DNA of 64,000 bases from Massospora cicadina. Lineage: Eukaryota > Entomophthoromycota > Entomophthoromycetes > Entomophthorales > Entomophthoraceae. The stretch is taken from contig JAKSZP010012259.1 in the NCBI GenBank assembly GCA_022478985.1, forward strand, positions 1 to 64,000, written 5' to 3'. Positions 48,200 through 59,974 of this stretch are shown here, in pieces. Within the stretch, counting starts at the first letter, position 1. The number at the start of each line of letters is the position of its first letter. A program made the translations under genes and the position numbers. The notes under the pieces were generated by a model. That model worked only from the letters and a program-made list of their open reading frames with translations. It ran no database searches and was not told where the DNA came from.

Positions 48200-49121
48200 C
48201 CCTATACTTTCATACATGCTTTTACTATAAATAGGGTGGTCAAGTCTCACCTAAGTCTATACAAAATAGAGTATCTCTCCTATGGTGTAAACTATTCTGG
48301 TAAGTTTACTGCACAGGTTTGGACTTGATGTAATAATAAGTAAAGACAACTAGTTGTATGGAGTCAACTAGTTAGTAGAGCCTTTTTATAGTGGTTCCAA
48401 CCCACTCAAATATACTTGTATGATTTTCTTGAGAAATCAACAAGGTAATATATTCCCAACAATCCTATAAATAGAAGTAAAATATATATAAATATTTGAC
48501 TACTGAAATATTTCTTATTAAAAACCGCTAGGTTTTTTATAAGGATGATTAGAGCTCAACTTTTCAGCTGACGCAAAAAAGTAATTAGCTATCCCCCATA
48601 AACTTAAACTATATAATTGACTTCCAAACATAGCGGGTACATCGCCCTAGTCAACTCCCTTTAGGGCAACCTTTATAATTTTAAGGCCATCTATTGGTAT
48701 CAGGAACCAAATATTTTTTTCTGGAGGCTTCTTTTCCTAAATTATTCCTATAAACTACAACAAGAACAATCGTTAAATGCTTCATTAGCTAAATTAAATG
48801 CCCCTAATCATTTGGCGGCTCAGCCCAAATAATTTAATGTAAGGATATAATTATTTTATATTCATCTACTAACTGAATTACCTACTAACATTGTCAGAGA
48901 TCCCCAATAAGAAATTATTTGTACCCAATAATGGAATTTGCATCACTTAGTGAATTACAAGAAATCCTTAAGTTGGTAACCATTGATGAGCAATATAATG
49001 TTAATTAACAATAATTTATAAAGTCTAATCTATAAGATAGAAAAAAAGGCACCGAATTATAATAAATTAGAGCTTAATCTAATCTGAGATGAATAATGTG
49101 GTCATATATAAAAAGTCAACA
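48200..49121 (-). repeat. LTR-D copy inside the T7 5' LTR (left end approximate)
   Basis: On the minus strand it starts TGTTGACTTTTTATATATG then ACCACATTATTC at 49121 and follows LTR-D: GGGGATCTCTGACAATGTTAG against AGGGATCATCCCCAACAAT, GGTTCCTGATACCAATAGATG against AGTTCCTGACACTAATAAATG, CAGCTGAAAAG then CTTATAAAAAACC against AAGCTGAAAAG then CCTATAAAAACTT. The left end is blurred. No T5-like coding sequence adjoins, so it is likely a solo LTR. Confidence 0.6.
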
Positions 49122-49725
49122 TATGGTAGGAGTCAAAGACTTATTGAAGTATAATCACCAGTTGGAGTATTAAAATAAAGAGCGTAAATCTAATAGAAAA
49201 TAGTAAATGATATTTATATCTTAATTCTAATAATATGATCCTCTTAAGGAAAAAGGACTGTATAACTATTCTAGGGGTACTTTTTGAATGGAGGCTCTTC
49301 ATTTGATCCACTTCCTAGCTCATAAATGCTATTGTAGCCTAAATATTATAGTTGGATGTGCTATATTAATGATCCATTCAGATAAAACTTTGTATCCAAG
49401 ACAACCTTTGTGATTATTCTAGATTTGTAACTTTTTGAGGGTAAAACTCAGTCTGCAGCCTTGTAAATTTTTCAAAAATGTAGTTGCCACTAAATCCTGA
49501 TGTTCTATTGTTTCAGCTGATTAGTTTTTTACCAGAAATTTGAGGCCTTAATTTGAACCCAAGGATGTATTCAAGTATTGATCTAAACTTTACTACTGTT
49601 TGATTTATCCATAAGGTAAATTGATGAGTTTCTAGAACCTTTCAGTAGTCTTACTTGTAAAGTCTTTTGAATGGCTTGTTTTATTGACAATCTTATTATT
49701 TTGCCTGATACCCTGGCGTCCTACA
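49122..49725 (-). repeat. LTR-C, 5' LTR of T7, interrupted by LTR-D
   Basis: Minus-strand start TGTAGGACGCCAGGGTATC at 49725. It shares its first ~600 bp with the 3' LTR at 40760-41523, then gives way to LTR-D at 49121. The two T7 LTRs are strongly diverged from each other, so T7 is old. Confidence 0.65.
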
Positions 49726-50647
49726 CCCATATGATCAATGTCAAATTTTTGTTTAGAGCTGACAATCTTGAAGATTCTAGCTTCTTTATGGGTGTCAAGA
49801 CTGACTTCTAAGCTACAATGTTCTAAATGTAGCAAGAGAACGCAACTATTGTATGCAATAAAAAACTTTTATAATAAAGAATTTTTTATTGAGTGAGAAC
49901 TTTTTGAAATGAATAGGGCAGGTGGAAATTATCAGCGATAGGATTATCTAAGCTCCTCATATTCAGGATCTTCATATTTTCTCAGATTAAGGGCTAAGAA
50001 GTGTTTTAAAATCCTTCTTCGCCTGAAGCCTCATGACCCCATTGTTCTATTGCTTCCAGATCTACTCACTGTGGGTTTGGGAAGCTGTCTCAGAGGTTTT
50101 GTCATCAAGTGGCTCATGACAATCAACAACTAATGATGCTTCAAGATCAAATCTCAATCAATGGTTCTTAGGTAGAAATTTAGGATATATAAATGATCAA
50201 TCAATTCCTGATTTGATATGGATCAACCTTAGAGCAAAGAGTTTTATTTGTTCACATATTAAACTTTAATAAGCCCGCAAATAATAAAGTATTGTAATGC
50301 ATGATATTGCAAATGTTAAAGGTGCTGATAACATATTATATCAAGATGGAACATAAAATACAAGACTTTTACAACAGTCTGGTGGTCTTGCTATGTAAAA
50401 TAAAACAAAACTTGCAGTAAATTTTCAAACAGCCAAGAACCTCTATATTTTATTCAAAAATCTTACAAATTTTGAGAAGTTTGGCCATGGAACTATTAAA
50501 AAAGGTTATATAACTGCAAAACTTGAAAATAAGATTATGGTGAGAGTTTCCAGCAAACACTCATATTGTTCAGCCTCTGATGAGCACGCAAAAAAGGCAT
50601 AGTGGCAAATTGCCATTTAGATACTGGAAGAATTGGCTATCCCACTG
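49726..50647. other. AT-rich stretch without a recognisable gene
   Basis: Between the T7 and T8 LTRs. Stops in all frames; no domain, terminus or duplication seen. Confidence 0.5.
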
Positions 50648-51379
50648 GCAGACAATTACAAGTCCAATACTGTATGAAGAGTGTTTCAGAGGTCAATGAG
50701 GGTAATGTTGGCTATAGGACCTGAGCCAATTTTTGGTGGAACCCCACAAATCAGGGCAATATAATTTTTTCAACTCCTTGTCCAAATAGGCCTACAATTA
50801 GTAGCAGGGCTATTCTGAATCATTGGCGGAATCAGGGGACCCATTTGGAGGTCCCTCCGCGCCCTATACGTAATTTAGTTCAAACTCACTGCAGAGACCA
50901 GCCCCTTTTATAGCCCTGGGGGGTCCCACCAGGTGAAATTATTTTCTTGCCTTTTATTCACTATAGATATATTAAATCCATGCCCAGGGTTCATTTTCTA
51001 GCTATTGACCCACCATCTGCCCTCACAAGGAAGCAAGGTGAGTCTCAAGAGATATAATAGGTCAAAAGCTAAAATTGCCTAATTTGGATAGCTCAGCCTA
51101 TAATAATTTGTCATACTACTCACTTCGAGACTCAATACATTTTTAATTATAAGCCATCAGATATTGAGATAAGTTTCTCTTTAGCCCCTCACCGCCATTA
51201 TTAAAATTACTATAAAAATAGATTTTTAATATTATTAAAAGATTTATATAAATTTAAGTTTCAAATATTCTCTAAAAACGGTTATCCTAGCAGTTAAGAG
51301 AGTAATTTCTCCTGCAAAAAATTGCTGAAATTCAGGTGCAAACAGCACTAATGAGCATAAGAAAACTTGAATACCAACA
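50648..51379 (+). repeat. LTR-E, 5' LTR of T8 (about 732 bp)
   Basis: Aligns from GACAATTACAAGT to AAACTTGAATACCAACA with the second copy at 53317-54053 (for example CAGAGACCAGCCCCTTTTAT against CAGAGACTGGTCCCTTTTAT). It is followed by ATCAGGTGTTCACTACAGG, comparable to the primer-binding region of T9. The exact first base is uncertain. Confidence 0.6.
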
Positions 51380-51676
51380 ATCAGGTGTTCACTACAGGTA
51401 ACCTGTACACCACAAGCATACAAATAAAATGGAGGGCGTTCAAGTGAGTAACCGTCCTCCTCTCCCCACTAAAAATGAAATCAGTATAGTTGCTCTTGAA
51501 CTGCAACTAGCCAGCGCACTATCCCATCTTAAAACTTGAACAGCGCCCCTTATTACTCCAGCTGAGGCCATCCAAAACTACCTTTTTAAACCCCCCTTTA
51601 AAGATAAATCCACCCCTGGGGAGAGTAGCATTACCTCATTTGTCTTCATTTATGAGTTGGACATTGAGGGCATAAC

Positions 51677-52167
51677 TGTCATGAAAACGGCAGAAGAACT
51701 TTAGACCGTCCTGCCAGTCAGGATGCACAAGCACCCAAAAAGCAATCCAGAATGCCAGAGGCATTGCCGCATGTATGACGTTATATGAAGCCATGAATTG
51801 GGAAATGATAAATCGTTGGTGTAGGGCAATTGTAAATAGCAACCCAAAAATGAACCAAATGGAGATGGACCCAGACACTGGGGGTCTTGCTGCAGGGGAT
51901 GGTACCACAGATATAGTTTCTACAAGTCATCAGTGGGTGGGTTCAATACACTTGAGGAGACAAGGGGGCGGATCCTTGCTTGGAAATGGTGGATGTAAGG
52001 CCACAAGATTCAGTATATTGATGGCGAATATTTGAAATAAAGAGGTTGAATTGCCAGAAGTATCTGGCTCGCTGAATCCAGTTGACGATGGTGGGGGCCA
52101 TAGTAACCATCAGTACTGGTAGAGCCCATCTGGTATAGGGACTGACAGGCCACCAGAGTAAAGCCAT
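51677..52167 (-). CDS. ORF blocks 2 and 3 inside the solo LTR-A, hydrophobic
   Basis: Block 2 opens at ATG 52167 directly after CTAG: MALLWWPVSPYTRWALPVLM, VTMAPTIVNWIQRARYFWQF, a hydrophobic segment followed by basic residues. Block 3 (51908 to about 51680, another frame) has two likely membrane segments, ISIWFIFGLLFTIALHQRF and AMPLAFWIAFWVLVHPDWQ, then FFCRFHD at the very end of the LTR. T1 preserves both blocks. Start and splice structure are unresolved. Confidence 0.4.
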
Positions 52168-52381
52168 CTAGAATACAGCCAAAAGTAATTGAATAAAGTC
52201 AAAAATTGATATTCTTTAGCAGCAAATTCTATTTAAAGGAAGGTGAAGAAACTTGACCAACAATTTTCTCAGTGCGATGCCACTGATTAAATAGTGGTCA
52301 ATTGATGTGGGAACAAGCAGGGATCAGGTCCCTCAAGTTCAACCTAACTGGAGAATTATTCAGGGATGAGGGCAGATAAGC

Positions 52382-53100
52382 TCAATAGGAACTGACATCA
52401 AAGAATTTGGTGGTAGGCTGAGTCGCTGTCAGTTTGACCTCAAATGCCTGAATCAAGGCTTGACTGCATTTTAAGCAGTTGGTGTGATGGCATCTAGCCC
52501 AAAAAGCAACGTGAATTCCCCAGGGCCACCCAACATAGGGGCGGTCCCAATTGGTTGGGAATGGGTTTGGGATGCCTAACCCGCCCATGCCTGGTTGCTG
52601 GGCCATTTGTTTGGTCAAAAGCTTTGCGTTAGCTGCAACACCTGATTTGCCAGCAGGGAGCTTCAAACTATCATCGATGGTTTCTGATGCTACTACCTGC
52701 ACATCAGGGATCATCCCCGACAATTTTGAGAGGGGGTTAATTTCAATGATCACACTGCTGGCCAAATCGAAACTGTCAGCAATTTTGGCTGATAATTCAA
52801 TCTTCATCCCTTTTTGAATATGTGGATTCCAATTGTTGGTCTTGTTTTCAATCAATTTTGGACTAATCAACTTCAATTCAGTGATCTCAGCACAGATTTC
52901 CCTGATACGGTGGACAAGTTCAGCCAAGGTGAGTGTGGGCACTGGGGGAGAAATCTGAAGAGGGAGAGCTGTTGCCCAGCGCTCGTCCACCATGTGGGCA
53001 AGGTCACCCAGGGTAACGAGGGGTACAGCCACCCTCTTCAGAACCTTTTTACTCAGAAATGGGAAGAGTGCCTGGTCCACACACAGGGGACGTTACCTGG
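52382..53100 (-). CDS. ORF block 1 inside the solo LTR-A, 232 codons, unknown function
   Basis: Longest clean frame of the window's repeats. It opens right behind the LTR start; one TAA sits near 53093, after which the frame is free of stops for 232 codons from a GTG at 53080. No ATG lies near the beginning, so translation from a pol fusion or a spliced leader would be needed. Motifs shared with T1 and T2: FPFLSKKVLKRVAV, DLAHMVDERWATALPLQISP, EICAEITELKL, then after a variable Ile/Lys/Ser-rich stretch LLTKQM, NPFPTNW, PYVGWPWGIH, CHHTNCLKC and FEVKLTATQPTTKFFDVSS. C-H-H-x2-N-C-x2-C could bind metal. Not recognised as any family. The variable middle and conserved flanks suggest a real protein in the past. 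Confidence 0.5.
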
Positions 53101-53316
53101 GACTTACAATAACTGACCATCATAAAATCCATTACATCCTTTTCTGCTTGAGCCATTTAGCTCAAGAGATAATGATCCCACACATGGCCACCCTCAGCAA
53201 CTGGGCGGAGGTGAATGAAGCCCTCACTGAATAATGTGGTTTAATGCAGAGTTTGAAACGACACATATAGGCCTTTATATGCCTTGGCCTGCAAGAGGGA
53301 GAATCAATCTCCTTGT

Positions 53317-54053
53317 TGTACAATTACAAGTTTGATGTATTCATAAGAGTGGTTTGGAGGTAAATGATGATAGTATTGGCCAAAAGACCCTGGTCAACTC
53401 CCAGTGGAACCTCTCAAATTGGGGTAACACTTTTATTACTTCTTGGGCAAATAGAACGAGTTTGGGTAGTCAGATTGCGCCAAATCATCAGCAGAATAAT
53501 TGGAGCCATTCTGAGGTCCCACCCCATCTTACATCTAATTTAATACAATATACACCACAGAGACTGGTCCCTTTTATAGAGTTGGAGGAGCACAGCAAGG
53601 TGCAAATATTTTTACACCCAAAGATTGAGTAAAAAATATTAAAAACCTTTCCTCACGGATTTATCCTACCTGCCATCGCCCTCCATAGGCCATATTATCC
53701 AAGCGAGGCTATCCTCAAGAGCTCCAATAGGTTGAAAGCCTATATTACCAATTAGGATGCATCAAGCTTATAATGAATTTCCCATATGACTCACCTCGAG
53801 CTTTGATGTATTTAAATACTAAGAACTGAGATATTAATAGGGTTCACTTATTACCCCCCGGCATTTACTAATAAAGCTCATGTAAAAATTTAATACTTTT
53901 AGTTACTTTACTATTGGTTTACTATAAATGGTTGAATAACCCTCTACTTAATCTTTATCACAAAGTAGATAAATTAACTTGTCCTGCAAATAATTGTTGT
54001 AATTTAGGTGTGAAAACGCTCCAGCGAGCCAACCAAAAGCTTAAATTCAAACA
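53317..54053 (+). repeat. LTR-E, 5' LTR of T9 (737 bp)
   Basis: TGTACAATTACAAG to TTCAAACA with TGT/ACA inverted ends, followed by AGTGGTGCCCATTACAGG, a primer-binding-site-like sequence. It is placed in T8 gag, so T9 inserted into T8 or replaced its 3' part. Confidence 0.65.
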
Positions 54054-54098
54054 AGTGGTGCCCATTACAGGGGGTAGTACACCACAAACAATTAAAAA

Positions 54099-54542
54099 AT
54101 AGAGGGTTTTGGGGTGAATAACCCTTACAACCTCCCTGAAGCTTCCAAACTCCAGTTAGATGCTTTAGCCCAGCATCTAGTCAGCGCACTGTCCCAGCTT
54201 AAAGCACTTGAACAGCGCGTTAGCCAAGCTTTATGTGATTGTTCCAATTATCGTTAAACCCCTTTCAAAGATAAATTTACCCCAAGAGAGGGTAGCATAG
54301 CTTCATTCCTCTTTATCTATGAGACGGTTATGAAAAGGACAAATGATCCCCAAAAAGTAAAGCACATCCTCTCCTGACTCAGCCGCTCATCCCAAGAGGT
54401 GATGGTACCTTATGTTAACTCCATTAAAACTTGGTCCAGGGTAAAGAAAGCGCTCATTTAGGAGCTTGTATCAGCGCAGAGCTTGCATAGACAAAAACAG
54501 GCCTTTATGTGACTTTGTTTGAAGGAGAGAGACATTAACCTC
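54099..54542 (+). pseudogene. T9 gag, N-terminal part, cut by LINE-2
   Basis: The frame starts ATA GAG GGT, where T8 has ATG GAG GGC, so the start codon is lost. It reads EGFGVNNPYNLPEASKLQLD, LVSALSQLKALEQRVSQAL, FKDKFTPREGSIASFLFIYE, VMKRTNDPQKVKHILS, VKKALI and SAQSLHRQKQAFM. TAA/TGA/TAG stops occur at several points. Sequence similarity stops at about 54542, where the A-rich 3' end of LINE-2 (minus) begins. Confidence 0.65.
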
Positions 54543-54852
54543 TTTTTTATTTATTTGAGGATGGCTAACCAAGGGACTGACACATCCAATATTTAGGGGA
54601 AAGGAAAGTAAAAGAGGGGAGAGCACACTAAACAATAGAACCTGAAAGATAAGACATGGTACACTTGGATGTGGCTAGGAGCCACGGGTGGTGGATGACT
54701 ATGACCTTAAGTGACATGACAGCTCAAGGGCTAGTAGGGTGTACCGCCTATAGAGATTGTGAGGTTTTCAGTGTCACAACGAAGGAACCAGATTAGTAGC
54801 CAAAACCCATCTGTTTCTTCCATTTGTGTTGTATTGATCCAAATAGCCAGGC

Positions 54853-57800
54853 TTAGAAGTGGTCAGCCAAATGGCTGTGGAACCTGACGGTAGCTTGGTT
54901 GATGTTGTGGAAGATCCCCTTGAAAGCATCAAGGGTAATTGTGTGAATGGACCATATTGCAATACTCACAATTAATGCCCTTAGCATCTGGGGGATATGT
55001 GAGATCACGTTGAGTGCCAGGATATCGCGGGATAGTCGGAATTCAGCTGATGGTGGTTGCTGAAATAAGTACATCACATTGGCCCAGATATGCTTGGACG
55101 GCGGGCACTCTTCCAGGAGGTGGGCTAGCGTGGAGGGTCTGCCGCAGATGGCGCATGATTGGAAAATTGAGAAGGTGCGGTCAGCTGTCCTAAACGTACG
55201 GCGCATGTAGCGCCACATTGTGGAGCTCACTTGTGGGGATAAGAGGGGACAAGTGATGAGGTACCACACCTTCTTTTGGGTGCGCAAGTCATATGGGACG
55301 TCTTGGTAATCTAGATAGTCAATCTGGGATAAAGGAAAGGGTGGTAGTGGGGCAGGTGCGTTGGTCACAGTTTGTCCTCTGTGGAACCGCATATAACCTA
55401 TTGGAGGGTAGTATCTTCGGTTTGCTGTGAATAGGAGAAACTCCAATCCCCTTGTCTTAGGGTGTACAGGACGCGTTTGAAGTAGCGGTTGGTGTTGTGC
55501 GGTCCTGTGGCTGTTGGATGTGTTGTTAGGTACTTCATCAGTGTTGCAGGGTTGGAGGGGCACCTCAGATGTAGTGCCCTTGCGAAGTTAGTTTGGGCTG
55601 CCTTAGCCCAGTGGGGAGATGGTGGGTTGGGTGACGTTGTCAGAGTTATCCATGAGCCAAGGATTTGCGTTGCTCATTCCGTGAAGTTGAGCAGCCCCAT
55701 CCCGCCTTCCTTCCGTGGGCTGTACATGGTCTCCAGCCTGACTGGTGCGCAGTATCCAGACCACAGCCAGTTCTACAGGAGCTTGTAGACTGCTTTGATA
55801 AAGTTGGCGGAGAAGGGAACTGCGTGAGCAGCAAACAATAACTTTGACAAGATCAGGGAGTTGGCTAACACAACCCTTCTGACTAAACTAGCTTTACTCC
55901 TCTGCATACTTGTCATTCTTTTTGTGATGTTGTCCAATATTTTGGTTTCAATGGTGTCAAGTGCATATCCACCAGCCTAGAGCCATATTCCCAGATGACG
56001 GACTGGGTTGGTGGCGGGGTGTGGTGCAAAGGGTAAAAACAGTGGTTTTATTGGCTTAGATCTTTGTCTTGTGGTAGGATGTGCGGTTGGTGGTGGGAGG
56101 GTGAGGTCCAATTTGAATTGAATTTGCCCATTACAATTACCTCTGTTTTCTGTTTGTTCAGCATGGAGTTACTCACTGACTCATACTGGTGAATAATGTG
56201 CTCAATTGCTCTGGCATCCCTATTCCCTTAGACTCCAACTACGCAGTAGTCAGCAAAAGTGAGAATTTTGGTTAGTAGTTGTCCCTCCAACCTAATTCCA
56301 GGGAGCTTTGAGTTTACTATGCGGAGGAGAGGGTCAAGGCTGAAATTGTATAGTGGGGGGGATAAGCGGGTCGCCTTGTTAGAGGCCCCTTTGTGGGGTG
56401 ATGGTGTCAGTTAGGAGACCTGGACCTCTGATTGCAAACCTGGCTGAGCGCGTTAGGAGAGGCGCCCAGTTTATAAAACGGGGTGGTAGTTTGAAGACCT
56501 TTAGACATTGTTCCAAGTAGTCCCAGTGCACACGGGCATATGCTTTCTTTTGGTCCAGGAAAGCAAGAGCGCCTGTGGGGTTAGCTTCGCACATGTTGGC
56601 TATGGTGTGAATGTTATCCCAAATTGAGCGATTGGGGATAAAGCCAAACTGATGGGGGGAGAGGGCCGTCTGTGCAATGCAACACAGACGCTTAGCTAAA
56701 ATTTTTGTTAGTATTTTAGTATCAGTATTGGTGAGAGCAATTGGACGCCAGTTGTTTAGGTCTGCCTGGTCTCCTTTTTTGAAGAGTGTGACCACATATG
56801 CGTCTTGGCCGCCAGGTAGAAGGGCTGTGTCCTCCAGGCACTTGTTCATAGTTGCCAGTAGTACTGGTATAATGTAATCAAAGTACTTTTTGTAAAATTT
56901 ATATGGAAGGCCATCAGGCCCAGGGCACTTGTGGCGCGGAGTTGATTTTATTACCTCCCATAGTTCATCTCTAGTGATGGGTTTGACAAGGTCAGGTTGA
57001 TCAGCTATATTGTCAATATTAGCAGATAATGTTAGTTTTCCAATTTTGCTAGGTGCCTCGAAATCCGCCATTTACAGGTTGGTGTAAATTTGGTGTAATT
57101 TGGCTGATATTTTGGGTGGTGTGGATGTCAGTGTGTCATCTGCTCAAAGGACCTATGTGCAAGTCACCAAAATTGAAATTGGTTTAAAACAGCAGAAGAA
57201 TTGGGCCATGTGAGTTTCGCCGGATAGAATGTATTTTGACTTGTAACATACTTTAATGTAGTGCTGGTGTTTAAAGAGGGAGTTGACCTGTGCAGACAGT
57301 TGGAACCACAGGCGTCCCCATTGAGGACTGTATCCCTCGCGAGGTGTGTTGTTTTCTAAGTTCTGGAGCTGTTTGATAGCCTTTGTTGATTGTTGCGGAT
57401 ATTGCAGCCAGCTTTCTGGAGCTCAAGTGACAGGCTTTCTTGGTTACTATGGCCTTGAAAATTTCCCACTCGGCGATAGGGTTCCCATTGGGTGGTCATT
57501 TTTTTGTCTGTGTTGTTAGCACCATATCAATCCAAAGTTTAAGCTCCAGAAGATGGATGGTGCTTGGGTGAACTTTGTGCCAGGTCGGTGGCTTTTGGTA
57601 TTCTACTATAGATGATAATGTTATTGAAACCATTCAGTGGTCAGAGAAAGGGATAATTGTTGTTGTAAAATTTGATACACAATGATGGAAGTCTACAGGG
57701 GCGAGCATCAGGTCAATCTGGGTCATTGAGACCAGCTGGTTATTGTTGTAGTGGGGCCTCGTAATGTTGGCCAACGTGGTGGCATGTTTGAGGATAGTGT

Positions 57801-58310
57801 CATACAGGCCTAGCGTTGCCATTAGTATGCATAGTTTCATGTGCCCGTTAGGGTATAGCCTTTGATTTAGGCCATTGGTCAGTTATGGTATTAAGCCAGC
57901 AATTGAAATCTCCCGCAAAAAACGTTGCCTCGGCAAAAGGTTCAAGAGGATATTAGAGAAATTTTTTTGGCAGTCATTTGGATCATTTGGGGCATACACA
58001 CATGCCACGGCGAAAGTTTCTCCATTCCACTCAAATCTGTTAGAAGCAACCATCCCTCCAGGTGGGAGGATGTGCTTCATATATTTACTGGAGAATTATG
58101 GTTAGATCAAATTACCACCCCACATTGGTACGTTTAAAAGGATTTAGCCAGAAGGAGCATGATTGACCATGACTCCTCCTCACCCGGTGGACAGTGGGGT
58201 TCTTAGATGGCCAAGATGTCCATGGGGATGTCGCACAGGGAAGCCATTTTTTTAGCCCGGGACATGGGGCCTTGGCTCCCGCGATGTTGAGCATCCCCTA
58301 TGGTGATTAA
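54853..58310 (-). pseudogene. LINE-2 ORF2 (AP endonuclease, reverse transcriptase, C-terminal CCHC)
   Basis: Endonuclease: ITIGDAQHRGSQGPMSRAKK and PMDILAI then stop, EPHCPP (58310-58190), FAVACVYAPNDPNDCQKNF (58045), SMTQIDLMLAPVDFHH (about 57730). RT: 57071-56379 is open for 230 codons, with KCPGPDGLPYKFYKKYFDYI, NWRPIALTNTDTKILTKILA, SPHQFGFIPNRSIWDNIHT, ALAFLDQKKAYARVHWDYLE and TITPQRGL; the catalytic box reads FADYCVVGV (56250), with Tyr for the second Asp. C-terminus: 55563-54853 open for 236 codons, ending with CAICGR, LAHLLEECPPSKHIW. The frames are split by a few stops and shifts only. Confidence 0.8.
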
Positions 58311-58466
58311 AGTAATTTGCACATCAGGAATGTTGGAACGACCCACTGGGGTCACCCCATTTCCTAGCAGCGTGGGTCATACTACAAGTTTGGGGTCATT
58401 CAGCCATATTGGTTTCAGCATGCTGATCAGCGGTCATAGTATTGGTTTTGTTTGGTTTCTTCATGC

Positions 58467-59920
58467 TCAGATTACTCTGTGGAGTTTGGCTCTGGCGTGG
58501 GTTGTATTGTGCCCCTCAGCGTAAAATTTTCCACTGCTTACCTTTAGGCTAGATGTGCAGAAACTAGGTGTCAGGGTAATTGGGTTTTGTGCAGGAGCAT
58601 TGTTGCATTGTGATTGGCTGGGATGATCTTCCATATCATACTCATGAACTGCATTGTTGCTGGCCACATGTGATTGGCTAGGAGGATCTACAGTGGATGG
58701 TGGTTATGCTTCAGTGTGGTTGGAGGCATTTGATTGGTTGTGTTAAAAAAATTCATCGCTTTGATTTATTTGGGTTTTATGTGGGGGGGTCTGAATGGTT
58801 ATTTCGCCGCGCTGCTATGGAATCTGACTGAATCTGGTCTGAGTAAATTGTGGTCTGAGCTTGGGTCTCAGCGGAATTTGTGGCCTACTTACAGGCAGCC
58901 TGTGTGCGACGACAATCCTTGTGTGAAATGGATTTGACCAAAGTGATTTTGGCTCTTTCTTTCAATGGATACGTAAGTGGTGTCCTTCATTTTGCCAAAG
59001 GTTGAGCTCATTTCATCCATATCGTCCTCACAAAATTCTGGTTCTTCAATTTCTGCACTTGATGTGGCACGCTTGGTCTTTGTGGCCTAGAGCTGAGCAG
59101 AAGTCTCAGATAGGTGGGGTGTGTTCCGGTATGATGTGGAAGGGGCGAGATATGCTGCCATTGGGGAGGTTGATGGTTGCCGTGCATGAAATGAGGGTGA
59201 TATCCTCTACCACTTCCTGGTCGTGTTCAATAATGGCTATTGCCTTCCCCATACACAGGTGAGGCAGGAGGGGAATTTTCAAATTCAAATTGTTTGATTT
59301 TGCCATAACTTTTGAGGCCTGCGCAGAGCTCATCCTCAAGGATTTCATGGTGCATGGTGCTTGGGACTCAGTCAAATATGATGAATAGGTCATTTGCCTC
59401 ATTCAATTGTGTGCACACTGTGCAGATAATGCGATCTTTGTTAATTTTAACAGAAAATTTGGTTTTTGCTGCATCTGCCGCTTCCTCTGTGGTCATGAAC
59501 CCAGCATCCACCCATCCTCTGTGTAAATTTTTAAAATTTACCAAAACAGTGTTCAGGAAAGTCTTGGGAGAAAGCCTCCCCCATTTTTTCCCATTACTCA
59601 AGGGAAGTATCGCTGACCATAATTCTAAGGCCGTGATCAAGGGAGGACAAGGGTTGGGTATGTTTGATCTTTGTGAAAGCGCCCATTTTTTGCAGAAATT
59701 GCAAAGCTCCAGGTGTGGTGCTATGCTCACCCTTTTTGGGGGAGGTTGTCCCAATGTACTTCTGGGGCATTTTTCCCCAATGGGTTGGGTGGGCTTAGGG
59801 CCTTTTGTGCTGGCCACTTTTGCCAAACTGGTGTTGGTATGGACGAATCTGCTCATTTTCCTGGTTGATTGTCAAATTCAGATAATTTGCATAAAATCGT
59901 GTTACTAATAGTGATATTAA
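58467..59920 (-). pseudogene. LINE-2 ORF1
   Basis: Minus strand. 59856-59368 is open for 162 codons: PPPKRVSIAPHLELCNFCKK, FLNTVLVNFKNLHRGWVDAG, FMTTEEAADAAKTKFSVKIN, IICTVCTQLNEANDLFIIFD. After a stop the next frame gives MKSLRMSSAQASKVMAK and CMGKAIAIIEHDQEVVEDIT, FHIIPEHTPPI (59402-59106), then a damaged knuckle DFCSALGHKDQAC whose first Cys codon is now TGA. LINE-1 ORF1 aligns through this part. The start probably is MSRFVHTNTSL at 59856. Confidence 0.65.
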
Positions 59921-59974
59921 TGGGAAAGAGCGCTGACAATCACTTCTTTTAATTAGAGATTCTATAGTAAAGCT

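Larger units (their letters stand above)
51677..53108 (-). mobile_element. Complete solo LTR-A (1,432 bp) with ATAAC target-site duplication
   Basis: ATAAC at 51672-51676 and 53109-53113 flanks a segment that on the minus strand starts TGTAAGTCCC and ends TTTTCATGACA, the same termini as 449-1812. TG...CA ends with a 5 bp duplication are the rule for LTR elements; removing the segment restores T8 gag exactly (LDIEGITDHHKIH). A 7 bp reading of the duplication (ATAACTG) fits equally well. Confidence 0.85.
51429..53316 (+). pseudogene. T8 gag, split by an inverted solo LTR-A
   Basis: Starts ATGGAGGGCG at 51429 (MEGVQVSNRPPLPTKNE), then FKDKSTPGESSITSFVFIYE and LDIEG up to 51671. The frame is interrupted by the insert at 51677-53108 and resumes after the duplicated ATAAC: TDHHKIHYILFCLSHLAQE, IMIPHMATLSNWAEVNEALT (53113-53230). 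Compare T4 gag, YEAVMEGETDHHKIKHTLIC. This is a Ty3-type capsid. Few in-frame stops exist apart from the insertion (one in the N-terminal part; one after NEALTE). It ends where the T9 LTR begins at 53317; pol is absent. Confidence 0.75.
54543..59960 (-). mobile_element. LINE-2: Tad1-like non-LTR retrotransposon
   Basis: A minus-strand two-ORF LINE of the LINE-1 family, longer in coding frames and better preserved. It ends in TGTCAGTCCCTTGGTTAGCC, then ATCCTCAAATAAATAAAAAA (54582-54543). It sits in T9 gag. The 5' end is near 59960, just left of the T10 LTR; no matching target duplication was found there, perhaps because T10 removed it. Confidence 0.8.

Noticed and set aside
52551..53116. Plus-strand frames of 88, 100 and 80 codons over the solo LTR-A
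   Set aside because: They are shadows of the conserved minus-strand frame; their amino-acid sequences are not preserved in the T1 copy.
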